DNA of 64,000 nucleotides from Armigeres subalbatus (lineage: Eukaryota > Arthropoda > Insecta > Diptera > Culicidae). Within the stretch, counting starts at the first letter, position 1. Each line of letters opens with the position of its first letter. Under the pieces are notes generated by a model. The model made no database searches. It was not told where the DNA came from and saw only the letters and a list, made by a program, of their open reading frames with translations. Location: the NCBI RefSeq assembly GCF_024139115.2, contig NW_026942506.1, positions 186,001 to 250,000 on the forward strand, given 5' to 3'. The position numbers and the translations under genes are program-made. Below are positions 46,607 through 56,747 of this stretch, in pieces.

Positions 46607-47319
46607 CTTTGATAGATGGAAACGTTTCATTTCCTAGCGATCTCAGAAATTTCACCACTCCCAAACGTTCCGCCGTTTGTCCAGAGAGGAGTGAATGTTT
46701 CCCATCTTGAATAACAAAGAAGGTTGTCCGGCAGGATTGCTCTCCCACTGCGATCATTGCGTCTACCTCTCCTAAGACTATCAACGGTTTATTTGATCCG
46801 TAGGCTTGAAATATTTTATCGCTTCCCTTTCTGATATCGTAAGCTTCAAATCCAACTCGTTTCAAGGTGGTCCAATCGTCTATGCCGAGCACGTCCTCAT
46901 CGGCTCCTGTATCGATGATAAGTCGAAGATCGACCCCACCTACTGCGGCGATTGTTGTACGCTTTCCGTTCAGGTGAAAAAGTTCTCGAATTTCCACACT
47001 TTTCAACTTCCCGCACGAACTTCGGTTTTGGATTTGCATAGCTTCCATGATTTTGTTGATCTGACCTTTGCTTCCGTCCTTCAATCGACTTGGGCTGTCT
47101 TTGAAATGGTTTCTTTGCCCCTCTACAACAGCGTGCATAATGGCCTAATTTGTTGCATCTGTTGCATCGTGATCCTCGAGCTGGGCATAAAGGATCTACT
47201 GACGTATGATTTCTCGAACATCTGACGCAAGACAATTTCTTCGTTCTGTGTACATTGTCGGCGTTCAGGATAGCATTGACTTCAATGTTATCAGGCGATT
47301 TGAATCGAATTTCGTGGAC

Positions 47320-47378
47320 CTGTTTTGAAATATTTCTAAGAAGGTTGTAAAATAAACATAGATTTTTTTTTAATTTAC
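47320..47378 (-). other. Candidate 59-bp GT-AG intron in gag
   Basis: Minus strand: donor CAG|GTAAAT at 47378 and acceptor AAAACAG|G at 47320. Unspliced reading reaches TAA at the third codon. Removal joins ETVNQQ to VHEIRFKSPDN and the frame then continues uninterrupted into the zinc knuckle. Sharing of ETVNQQ with the upstream capsid supports the join. Confidence 0.75.
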
Positions 47379-47892
47379 CTGTTGGTTAACAGTTTCATAC
47401 GTGCGCCCAATTTTCAACATTTCGTCCAGTGTTGTGTCACATTCCAAATATTTAGCTCTCAGCTTGTCGTCATTTTGAGTAGCATAAACAATTTGGTCCA
47501 TAACCATGCTATCTACTTCATCACCAAAGCTACACATTGCTGCTTGAGTTTTCAAGCGTACTACAAACTGATCCAGTCTCTCGTTTGGACTGAAAGTCAT
47601 TTGTCGGAACTTCAACCTTTCGTAGCGTAGAGACATACGTGGGGAGTAGTAGTTGTCCAGTGCCTCCATCGTTGCACGATATTGGTTGTCCATCAAATTA
47701 TCACTAACGACAACATCCTTAGCGATTTTCCTGATGTCAGGTCCACCAAATTATAATAATGCCTTATGTTTTTCATCACAGTCATGTACTTTCTTTTTCC
47801 AAATAAGCCACAAATTGATCTCTCCATTCCTCCCAACGGGAATTGGTAGATCCGGGTCCGTGTTCGCAGAATGGCGCAATATTATACGTTAA

Positions 47893-48399
47893 CTGCAATA
47901 TACGAAGGTCTATCACATGTGTAACAAACCATGCAGGTTTTGCTGTTTCCATGGTTTCTTATCAAGTGTTATGCAAAAACAAATCTCGAGCAGCTTGTGA
48001 CCGACTTCGAGATTGTTTTACTTTTGCTATGGTAACCTTTTTCTGTTTGTAATTTTTCTCTCTGTATCTCCAAATAGACTAGGATAACGTATATCCCCTT
48101 TATTTGGTATCAGAAACGGACTAGAATTTTTTTTATAATTCCCTTCGTTTCTTGCTAGGATTAGACTGAAGCTCTTAGCACTTCCTATAACCCGTACAGC
48201 GATTTGGAATACGTAGTTCGTTTCGCTTAAACTTCCATAGCAGTAGACTAGAACTCGTAGTTCTCTATACTGAATGATTTTTTTTTCTATTATGAGCTGG
48301 CTTTTCGCATTAGGAAACCATTCTGAAGCTGAATCACAATTGCTCAATTTGGATTTGCTAATACACTAACACTGAACCTGTTCTGTTTTTTTTTCTTAC
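47893..48399 (-). other. Candidate 507-bp GT-AG intron after the gag start
   Basis: Minus strand: ATGTCTTCG followed by donor GTAAGA at 48399; acceptor ATATTGCAG at 47893. The join keeps frame into the capsid. This is the least certain of the four, since an in-frame match by chance is one in three and an alternative ATG exists at 47952. Confidence 0.5.
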
Positions 48400-48485
48400 C
48401 GAAGACATCTTGAAAGGATATATAGGTGAAATTTATTTCCTCTTGATGTTTCTCGGGGTTCGTCCAACAAAGCAAAGTCGTTCCT

Positions 48486-48504
48486 TGAAGTCCTCGTCGC
48501 CAAA
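48486..48504 (-). promoter_or_regulatory. Gypsy primer-binding site
   Basis: Directly after the LTR-like block the minus strand reads TTTGGCGACGAGGACTTCA. TGGCGACGAGG is a frequent start just inside the 5' LTR of insect Ty3/gypsy and related elements, and it marks where minus-strand cDNA begins. Confidence 0.65.
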
Positions 48505-48613
48505 TGTAAGAACTCAATAAAACACAACTTGATTGCTTGGCGTTCAGAACAAAAGTGCTTTATTCATAGCATTGGGTTTCTATGATCATTCTCATAATTC
48601 ATAGCTTACTACA
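48505..48613 (-). repeat. 5' LTR or LTR remnant of the gypsy element
   Basis: A 109-bp block with TGTAGTAAGC at one end and TCTTACA at the other (TG…CA), containing AATAAA twice. This is short for a gypsy LTR, so it may be a 5'-trimmed LTR whose left edge happens to begin TG. No second LTR is available to compare. Confidence 0.5.
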
Positions 48614-48728
48614 GGCACAAGAAGGCGAGGTGCGCAGCGGAAAAGGTGGATCGTGGAAGATGATTTGCGGACCCTCCGTAGACTGCGTGGTTGGCGACGT
48701 GTAGCCACGGGCCGAGCCGAATGGAGAT
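48614..48728 (+). pseudogene. RTE 3' fragment (plus)
   Basis: Reads CACAAGAAGG through RRLRGWRRVAT, matching 44242-44360. It is a decayed C-terminal piece directly joined to an opposite-strand RTE 5' piece. Confidence 0.8.
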
Positions 48729-48934
48729 TTTCTGCAGCGCGAAACCTAGAGACTTGCATTTTCATGTTCCAAGCTGTTCCAATCGTGTTCCTTCATTCGT
48801 CGCATAGGTCGTTGCCGATTGTATCGCGTCGTATTATCCCTTGAGTCGTTCGTAATTATTGGTTTTACAGGCGGCTTATTGGACCTGCCCAAACTTTCTG
48901 TCTCGTCGGAGGGGGAAGGGTTATAACCCTTCAC
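48729..48934 (-). pseudogene. RTE 5' fragment (minus)
   Basis: The minus frame reads SDETESLGRSNKPPVKPIIT and TRYNRQRPMRRMKEHDW, matching the N-terminus of the RTE at 11570-11690. It is joined tail-to-tail to the plus-strand RTE 3' fragment at 48728, indicating an inversion or a compound rearrangement. Confidence 0.8.
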
Positions 48935-49700
48935 GTTTACCGAGTTTAATTAATCGGCGGCTTTAGCGCCACTCTCAACGAGAGACCACCGGTCACGTTT
49001 CAATTGCCCGACTTTTTGAGACTGTTTGGCTCAGGGAAAACTCTAGAACGGTTATTAAATTGGCAAAATCTCTCAAGCGCAAGCTAAATCTCCTCCCATT
49101 CATTCACCGCAAGACCTTAGGGACCGCAAAAAATTTCCATACAACCAAGAAATAACGTGTTTTTGGCTCCCGAAATTAGTGAGTCGTTTATTTAAGAAAC
49201 TGACGTTAAACGTAATTAAGCTAAATCTCCATCACTTTACTTCTAGAATATTTTATTCATGCTGGACGTTTTTCAACGGAAATGGAAACATAAGAGCAAA
49301 CATGGCTATGTAACTAAGCTCTAACACGTACCTGCGCAGGTTTTTGATGATCGATGGGGCCCGACGAACTTCGACGAATCTGGCAGCTTCTGGCTCGAGA
49401 AAACCTCGACGATGGCGGTGATGCGATGGCTGCCACCGGGATGTCCACGCTTCGATTTGGCGCGCAACGTACAGATGACCCGCGTGTGTGTTATGGCCGA
49501 ACTAGAGATGCGGAGGTAGTGGCGGCTGGAACGGAAGCTTCCGTTTTGTTCCGCGAGAGCAATGGCGGCGTAAAAATGCCGATAATGTCCCCGGGGCGAT
49601 CCTCACTTACGGATAGAGGCACACGTACCCAAAGCGACCCGGCTTCGCGTACCTTTCCGTTCCACCGAGCGGGGATCGGCGAAACCTCTATCTTTCGGTT
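48935..49700. other. No recognised gene; flank of LINE insertion
   Basis: G+C-richer at 49340-49690, with a 145-codon plus frame (49354-49791) that runs into the LINE poly(A) tract and has no known domain. It may be unique host sequence targeted by the LINE. Confidence 0.4.
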
Positions 49701-49761
49701 TTTTTTTTATATGAAACATTTATTGGTCGTGCAGATTAAAAGAATTATGACGATGAATTAT

Positions 49762-50155
49762 TCAAACTTCACATGTCAGGTAGAAATCTAATTCATGGAC
49801 ATCTACTCTTCCATTGACGTTGATAATGTAGGTGACGTATGCGACGAACAGTTTGAGAATTTTTGTCTTCAGAGTTGGTGGTATACCGTCTAACGTTGGC
49901 CTCAGTAGGTCGGAGAGAGTGAGTAGACGCCTTCCGGGAATAATTGTGTTCACCTTGTGTTGAATATGTAACCAAGCCTGGGTGACTTGTGGACATTCAT
50001 TGAATTTGTGTCGGATTGTCTCTACTGTCCCATTGCAATGCAAGCATGTATCGTTATCGGCGCGTCCAATAGTATGGTATAGCTTCCTGTGTGCGACCTT
50101 CTCATTTATTATCATGTACAGGCTGCTTTTTTGTGACGGAGATAATTGTGGTGCG
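49762..50155 (-). pseudogene. LINE ORF2, C-terminal part (separated)
   Basis: Continuation of ORF2 beyond the inserted element. The residues right after the TTAA site are APQLSPSQKSS, then a C-terminal zinc-finger-like segment (CLHCNGTVETIRHKFNECP, near 50010) and a hydrophobic tail to the stop at 49762. This cysteine/histidine segment is normal at the end of many L1-like ORF2 proteins. Only the insertion separates it from the rest of ORF2. Confidence 0.85.
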
Positions 50156-50484
50156 TTAACCCTTATGTGAGTGACGGGGTACCCGGGTACCCATTCTGAT
50201 ATTGAAAGTTAAATAACTTGTTGTAGATAAGTTCAAATACTATGAAACTTTCTGACATCTCGTAGAATGTTGAGACGAAGCGATGGGCAAAGTTTGAGGT
50301 CCAGGTTGCGATTACAGCGCTTATTAGGGGTCGAAAACTATTTATACCCCTTAAACGGGTGACGGGGTACCCGGGTACCCAATCATATAACAGAGTGCCT
50401 GTATATTTATATGAGTGTTTGATTATATGAATCTTTACGTATGTCACTGGGACAAAGGCTGCTCAAGTGCATGTACATATTTTT

Positions 50485-53400
50485 GGAGGTGTGTGGGTTT
50501 TAGAGGCCACCGGGTGGCCACCTGGAATATCCGGAACATCCGTAAAAATGGTCAATTCGTAAATTCCATCGTACAGCGACGAGATTTTTTTAGAACCATT
50601 TTCTGCCGAACCCTGAGTAGGGAATTGATGCTTTGACCCACCTCCGGCCTTTGTATCCACTGGGTGGTCCCCTGGAAGATCCGGAACATCCGTAAAAATG
50701 GTCAATTCGTAAATTCCATCGTACTGCGACGGGATTTTTTTAGAATTATTTTTTGCCCAACCATGAGTATGGAATTGATGCTTCGACCTACATACGGACC
50801 ATTGTGTCCACTGAGTGGTCCCCTGGAAAATCCGGAAAATCCGTAAAAATGGTCAATTCGTAAATTCCATCGTACAGCGACAGGACTTTTTTAGAATTTG
50901 TTTTTCTGCTGAACCCTGAGCATGGAATTGATGCTTCGACCTACATACGAACCATTGTGTCCACTGAGTGGTCCCCTGGAAGATCCGGAACATCCGTAAA
51001 AATGGTCAATCCTGAAATTCCATCGTACAGCGACAGGACTTTTTTAGAATTTTTTTTTGCTGAACACTGAGCATAGAATTGATGCTTCGACCTACATACG
51101 GACCATTGTGTCCACTGAGTGGTCCCCTGGAAAATCCGGAACATCCGTAAAAATGGTCAATCCGTAAATTCCATCGTACAGCGACGGGATTTTTTAAGAA
51201 TTATTGTTTGCCCAACCCTGAGTATGTAATTGATGCTTCGACCTACATATGGACCATTGTGTCCACTGAGTGGTCCCCTGGAAGATCCGGAACATCCGTA
51301 AAAATGGTCAATCCGTAAATTCCATCGTAGAGCGACGGGACTTTTTTGGAATAATTTTTTTGCCCAACCCTGAGTATGGAATTGATGCTTAGACCTACAA
51401 ACGGACCATTGTGTCCACTGGGTGGTCCTCTGGAAGATCCGGGACATCCGTAAAAATGGTCAATTCGTAAATTCCATCGTACAGCGACGGGATTTTTTTA
51501 GAACCATTTTTTGCTGAACCCTGAGTAAGGAATTGATGCTTTGACCCACTTCCGGCCTTTGTGTCCACTGGGTGGTCCCCTGGAAGATCCGGAACATCCG
51601 TAAAAATGGTCAATCCGTAAATTCCATCGTACAGCGACGGGATTTTTTTAGAATTATTTTTTGCCCAACCATGAGTATGGAATTGATGCTTCGACCTACA
51701 TACGGACCATTGTGTCCACTGAGTGGTCCCCTGGAAAATCCGGAAAATCCGTAAAAATGGTCAATTTGTAAATTCCATCGTACAGCGACAGGACTTTTTT
51801 AGAATTTGTTTTTCTGCTGAACCCTGAGCATGGAATTGATGCTTCCACCTACATACGGACCATTGTGTCCACTGGGTGGTCCCCTGGAAGATCCGGAACA
51901 TCCGTAAAAATGGTCAATCCTGAAATTCCATCGTACAGCGACAGGACTTTTTTAGATTTTTTTTTTGCTGAACACTGAGCATAGAATTGATGCTTCGACC
52001 TACATACGGACCATTGTGTCCACTGAGTGGTCCCCTGGAAAATCCGGAAAATCCGTAAAAATGGTCAATCCGTAAATTCCATCGTACAGCGACGGGATTT
52101 TTTAAGAATTATTGTTTGCCCAACCCTGAGTATGTAATTGATGCTTCGACCTACATATGGACCATTGTGTCCACTGAGTGGTCCCCTGGAAGATCCGGAA
52201 CATCCGTAAAAATGGTCAATCCGTAAATTCCATCGTAGAGCGACGGGACTTTTTGGAATAATTTTTTTGCCCAACCCTGAGTATGGAATTGATGCTTAGA
52301 CCTACAAACGGACCATTGTGTCCACTAGGTGGTCCGCTGGAAGATCAGGGACATCCGTAAAAATGGTCAATCCGTAAATTCCATCGTACAGCGACGGGAT
52401 TTTTTAGAATTATTTTTTGAACCCTGAGTAAGGAATTGATGCTTTGACCCACTTCCGGCCTTTGTGTCCACTGGGTGGTCCCCTGGAAGATCCGGAACAT
52501 CCGTAAAAATGGTCAATCCGTAAATTCCATCGTACAGCGACGGGACTTTTTTAAGAATTATTTTTTTGCTGAACCCTGAGTATGGACCATTGTGTCCACT
52601 GGGTGGTCCTCTGGAAGATCCGGAATATTCGTAAATTCCGTCGTACAGCGACGGGATTTTGTTTAGAATTATTTTTTGCTGAACCGTGAGTATGGAATTG
52701 ATGCTTCGACCTACATACGGACCATTGTGTCCGCTGGGTGGTCCCCTGGAAGATCCGGAACATCCGTAAAAATGGTCAATCCGTAATTTCCATCGTACAG
52801 CGACGGGACTTTTTTAGAATTATTTTTTTGCAGAACCCTGAGTATGGACCATTGTGTCCGCTGGGTGGTCCCCTGGAAGATCCGGAACATCCGTAAAAAT
52901 GCTCAATTCGTAAATTCCATCGTACAGCGACGGGATTTTTTTAAAATTATTTTTTCTCCAACCCTGAGTATGGAATTGCTGCTTAGACCTGCATACGGAC
53001 CATTGTGTCTACTGAGTGGTCCCGTGGAAGATCCGGAACATCCGTAAAAATGGTCAATTCGTAAATTCCATCGTACAGCGAAGGGATTTTTTTAGAATTA
53101 TTTTTTGCTAAACTATGAGCATGGAATTGATGCTTCGACCTACATACGGACCATTGTGTCCACTGGGTGGTCCCCTGGAAGATCCGGAACATCCGTAAAA
53201 ATGGTCAATTCGTAAATTCCATCGTACAGCGACGGGATTTTTTTAGAACCATTTTTTGCTGAACCCTGAGTAAGGAATTGATGCTTTGACCCACTTCCGG
53301 CCTTTGTGTCCACTGGGTGGTCCCCTGGAAGATCCGGAACATCCGTAAAAATGGTCAATCCGTAAATTCCATCGTACAGCGACGGGACTTTTTTAAGAAT

Positions 53401-54380
53401 TATTTTTTTTGCTGAACTCTGAGTATGGACCATTGTGTCCACTGGGTGGTCCTCTGGAAGATCCGGAATATTCGTAAATTCCGTCGTACAGCGACGGGAT
53501 TTTGTTTAGAATTATTTTTTGCTGAACCGTGAGTATGGAATTGATGCTTCGACCTACATACGGACCATTGTGTCCGCTGGGTGGTCCCCTGGAAGATCCG
53601 GAACATCCGTAAAAATGGTCAATCCGTAATTTCCAACGTACAGCGACGGGACTTTTTTAGAATTATTTTTTTGCAGAACCCTGAGTATGGACCATTGTGT
53701 CCACTGGGTGGTCCCCTGGAAGATCCGGAACATCCGTAAAAATGCTCAATTCGTAAATTCCATCTTACAGCGACGGGATTTTTTTAAAATTATTTTTTCC
53801 CCAACCCTGAGTATGGAATTGCTGCTTAGACCTGCATACGGACCATTGTGTCTACTGAGTGGTCCCGTGGAAGATCCGGAACATCCGTAAAAATGGTCAA
53901 TTCGTAAATTCCATCGTACAGCGAAGGGATTTTTTTAGAATTATTTTTTGCTAAACTATGAGCATGGAATTGATGCTTCGACCGGTCCTCTGGAATATCC
54001 GGAACATTCGTAAAAATGGTCAATTCGTAAATTCCATCGTAGAGCGACGGGATTTTTTCAGAATTATTTTTTTTACAACCCTGAGTATGGAATTGATGCT
54101 TCGACCTGCTTACGGACCATTGTGTCCACTGGGCGGTCCCCTGGAAGATCCGGAACATCCGTAAAAATGGTCAATCAGAAAATTTCATCGTGATGCGTCA
54201 GGTTTTTATTTTAAACTATTTGTTGCCAAACCCTGAGCATGAAATTTATTCTTTGACCCAAAAACGGACCGTTGTGCCCTTTGGGAGGTCCCCTCAATAA
54301 TCCGGAATTCCCGTAAAAATGGTCAATTCGCAAACTGAAGCGACGTCTTTTTAATCAAACAATTTTTTGCAAAACCATGT
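50485..54380 (+). repeat. ~150-bp tandem repeat, left arm of the TTAA element
   Basis: Each unit contains CCACTGGGTGGTCCCCTGG, GATCCGGAACATCCGTAAAA, a CCATCGTACAGCGACGGGA segment, a T run and GGAATTGATGCTTCGACC. Successive units start at about 50661, 50812 and 50965. A variant with TTTGACCC and TCCGGCCTTTGTGTCC recurs at about 50643, 51551, 52456 and 53298, giving a higher-order period near 0.85-0.9 kb. Confidence 0.95.
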
Positions 54381-54439
54381 GGGTCAAAGCATCAATTGCA
54401 TCAATTGCATACTTCGGGTTCTTCAGAAATGGAATATTA

Positions 54440-56560
54440 GAAATGATCATTTTTACGAATGTTCCAGATCATCCAATGGACCACCCAGTGGACACAATGG
54501 TCCGTATGTAGGTCATAGCATCGTTTCCATGCTCAGGGTTCGGTAGAAAATGGTTCTTAAAAAATCCCGTCGATTACGATTACGGAAAATTCGAATTGAC
54601 CATTTTAACGGATGTTCCGGGTCTCCCAGGGGACCACCCAGTGGACACAGTGGTCCGTATGTGGGTCATAGCATCGTTTCCATGCTCAGGGCTCGGCAGA
54701 AAATGGTTTTAAAAAAATCCCGTCACCTAACGCTGGAATATTCGAATTGACCATTTTTACGGATCTTCCAGAAGACCATCCAGTGGACAGAATGGTCCGT
54801 ATGTGGGTCAAAGCATCGATTCCATGCTCAGGGTTCGGCAGAAAATGGTTCTAAAAAATCTCGTCGCTTCACGATGTATTTTAAGAATTGATCATTTTTA
54901 CGGGTGCTTCGGGTCTTCCAGTGGACCACCCAGTAGACACAATGGTCCGTATGTAGGTCGAAGCATCAATTCCATACTCAGGGTTGGGCAAAAAATAATT
55001 CTAAAAAAATCCCGTCGCTGTACGATGGAATTAACGAATTGACCATTTTTACGGATGTTCCGGATCTTCCAGGGGACCACCCAGTGGACACAATGGTCCG
55101 TATGAAGGTCGAAGCATCAATTCCATACTCAGGGTTGGGCAAAAAATTATTCTAAAAAATCCCGTCGCTGTACGATGGAATTAACGAATTGACCATTCTT
55201 ACGGATGTTCCGGATCTTCCAGGGACCCCTTCCAGGTCCGTATGCAGGTCGAAGCATCAATTCCATACTCAGGGTTGGGCAAAAAATAATTTAAAAAAAT
55301 CCCGTCGCTCTACGATGGAATTTACGAATTGACCATTTTTACGGATGTTCCGGATCTCCAGGGGACCACCCAGTGGACACAATGGTCCGTATGCAGGTCG
55401 AATCATCAATCCCATACTCAGGGTTCTGCAAAAAAAAATTATTCCAAAAAAATCCCCTCGCTCTACGATGGAATTTACGGATTGACCATTTTTACAGATG
55501 TTCCGGATCTTCCAAGGGACCACTCAGTGGACACAATGGTCCATATGTAGGTCGAAGCATCGATTCCGTACTCAGGGTTGGGCAAAATATAATTCTAAAA
55601 AATCCCGTCGCTCTACGATGGAGTTTACGAATAGACCATTTTTACGGATGTTCCGGATCTTCCTGGGGACCACCCAGTGGACACAATGGTTCGTATGTGG
55701 GTCAAAGCATCAATTCCATGCTCAGGGTTCGTCAGAAAATCCCGTCGCTTGACGATGGAATTTACGAATTGACCATTTTTACGGATGTTCCGGATCTTCT
55801 AGGGGACCACCCAGTGGACACAATGGTCCGTATGCAGGTCAAAGCATCAATTCCATACTCAGGGTTGGGCAAAAAATAATTCTAAAAAAATCCCTTCGCT
55901 GTAAGATGGATTTTACGTATTGACCATTTTTACGGATGTTCCGGATCTTCCAGTGGACACAATGGTCCGTATATAGAGCGAAGCATCAATTCCATACTCA
56001 GGGTTCAGCAAAAAAATTCTAAAAAAAATCCCGTCGCTGTACGATGGAATTTACGAATTGACCATTTTTACGGATGTTCCGGATTTTCCAGGGGACCACC
56101 CAGTGGACACAAAGGCCGGAAGTGGGTCAAAGCATCAATTCCCTACTCAGGGTTCAACAAAAAATGGTTCTAAAAAAATCTCGTCGCTGTACGATGGAAT
56201 TTACGAATTGACCATTTTTACGGATGTTCCGGATCTTCCAGGGGACCACCCAGTGGACACAATGGTCCGTATGCAGGTCGAAGCATCAATTCCATACTCA
56301 GGGTTGGGCAAAAAATAATTCTAAAAAAATCCCGTCGCTCTACGATGGAATTTACGAATTGACCATTTTTACGGATGTTCCGGATCTTCCTGGGGACCAC
56401 CCAGTGGACAAATGGTCCGTATGTGGGTCAAAGCATCAATTCCATGCTCAGGGTTCGTCAGAAAATGGTTCTAAAAAAATCCCGTCGCTGTACGATGGAA
56501 TTTACGAATTGACCATTTTTACGGATGTTCCGGATCTTCTAGGGGACCACCCGGTGGCCT
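54440..56560 (-). repeat. ~150-bp tandem repeat, right (inverted) arm
   Basis: Same units as the left arm on the opposite strand, beginning after a degraded turn at 54380-54440. The outermost unit carries GTGGCCTC like the first left unit (GAGGCCAC), so the arms are true inverted counterparts, although the right arm is shorter. A CA-rich tract follows at 56580-56660. Confidence 0.95.
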
Positions 56561-56747
56561 CTGAATTCACACAGTTCTCTGGAACCACACTTACACACAA
56601 GCGCATACATAGACACAGCGATACACACCAACATACTCACATACAAACACCCACAGACACATAAATGCTCATTGTAGGGCGGTTGGGTACCCGGGTACCC
56701 CGTCACCCGTTTACGGTGGGAAAAATCGTCACTCACATAAGGGTTAA

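Larger units (their letters stand above)
45090..47138 (-). pseudogene. Gypsy pol: protease, reverse transcriptase, RNase H
   Basis: Protease LRLIIDTGADEDV (DTGA active site, near 46910) is followed by RT: YRRIPIPLEEITILKLKELM, RIIIDLREANKAI, FSKFDIKHAFYQLML (first Asp), then the catalytic box FIDDVLIH near 45970, in the place of YVDD. RNase H follows with VETDASPVGLGAVLY (near 45520) and ITDHKPLV. Candidate introns lie at 46539-46606 and 46090-46148. Single-base losses near 46055 and 45110 break the frame, so the copy is not functional as it stands. The gag-to-pol frame change near 47100 could be programmed or a mutation. Confidence 0.9.
46897..48408 (-). pseudogene. Gypsy gag
   Basis: The proposed start is ATG at 48408-48406 (M-S-S), spliced to LTYNIAPFCEHG at 47892. 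A capsid-like region follows: RWEEWRDQFVAYL, then after a small break FGGPDIRKIAKDVV, and 47696-47379 with NERLDQFVVRLKTQA. A second intron (47320-47378) separates this from the nucleocapsid, which has one CX2CX4HX4C knuckle (CNRCNKLGHYARC, near 47140). An alternative start is ATG at 47952 without the first intron. The stop near 47755 and a frame slip near 47785 show decay. Confidence 0.8.
44421..48613 (-). mobile_element. Ty3/gypsy LTR retrotransposon, 3'-truncated, intron-bearing
   Basis: Reading the minus strand: short 5' LTR-like block (48613-48505), primer-binding sequence, gag, protease, reverse transcriptase, RNase H and the first two-thirds of integrase. It stops at 44421 where it meets an RTE 3' tail, so the integrase end and 3' LTR are gone. 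Four GT-AG intervals interrupt the coding sequence, and removing each keeps the frame. A few single-base indels (for example near 46050, 45110, 47785) also exist. Flanking RTE sequence at 48614 suggests insertion into, or rearrangement with, an older RTE copy. Confidence 0.85.
50160..56743. mobile_element. 6.6-kb TTAA-flanked (piggyBac-like) giant foldback element
   Basis: The insert begins CCCTTATGTGAGTGACG and ends with its exact inverse, with TTAA on both sides (50156-50159, 56744-56747). Removing the element and one TTAA rejoins LINE ORF2 in frame (WRNI to NAPQLS). TTAA duplication and CCC ends are the signature of piggyBac elements. Inside, subterminal GGTACCCGGGTACC palindromes are followed by ~150-bp tandem units: about 25 in one orientation (50485-54380) and about 15 inverted (54440-56560). 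No transposase is present, so it must depend on another element. All frames inside are repeat-derived. Confidence 0.9.

Noticed and set aside
46593..47235. Fifth intron at the gag-pol frame change
   Set aside because: No suitable donor and acceptor pair; a frameshift, programmed or mutational, explains the two overlapping frames better.
50463..56664. Many 60-168 codon frames with FTDVPDLPGDHPVD-type repeats
   Set aside because: They are readings of the ~150-bp units on either strand, with no start context or conservation beyond the DNA repeat.
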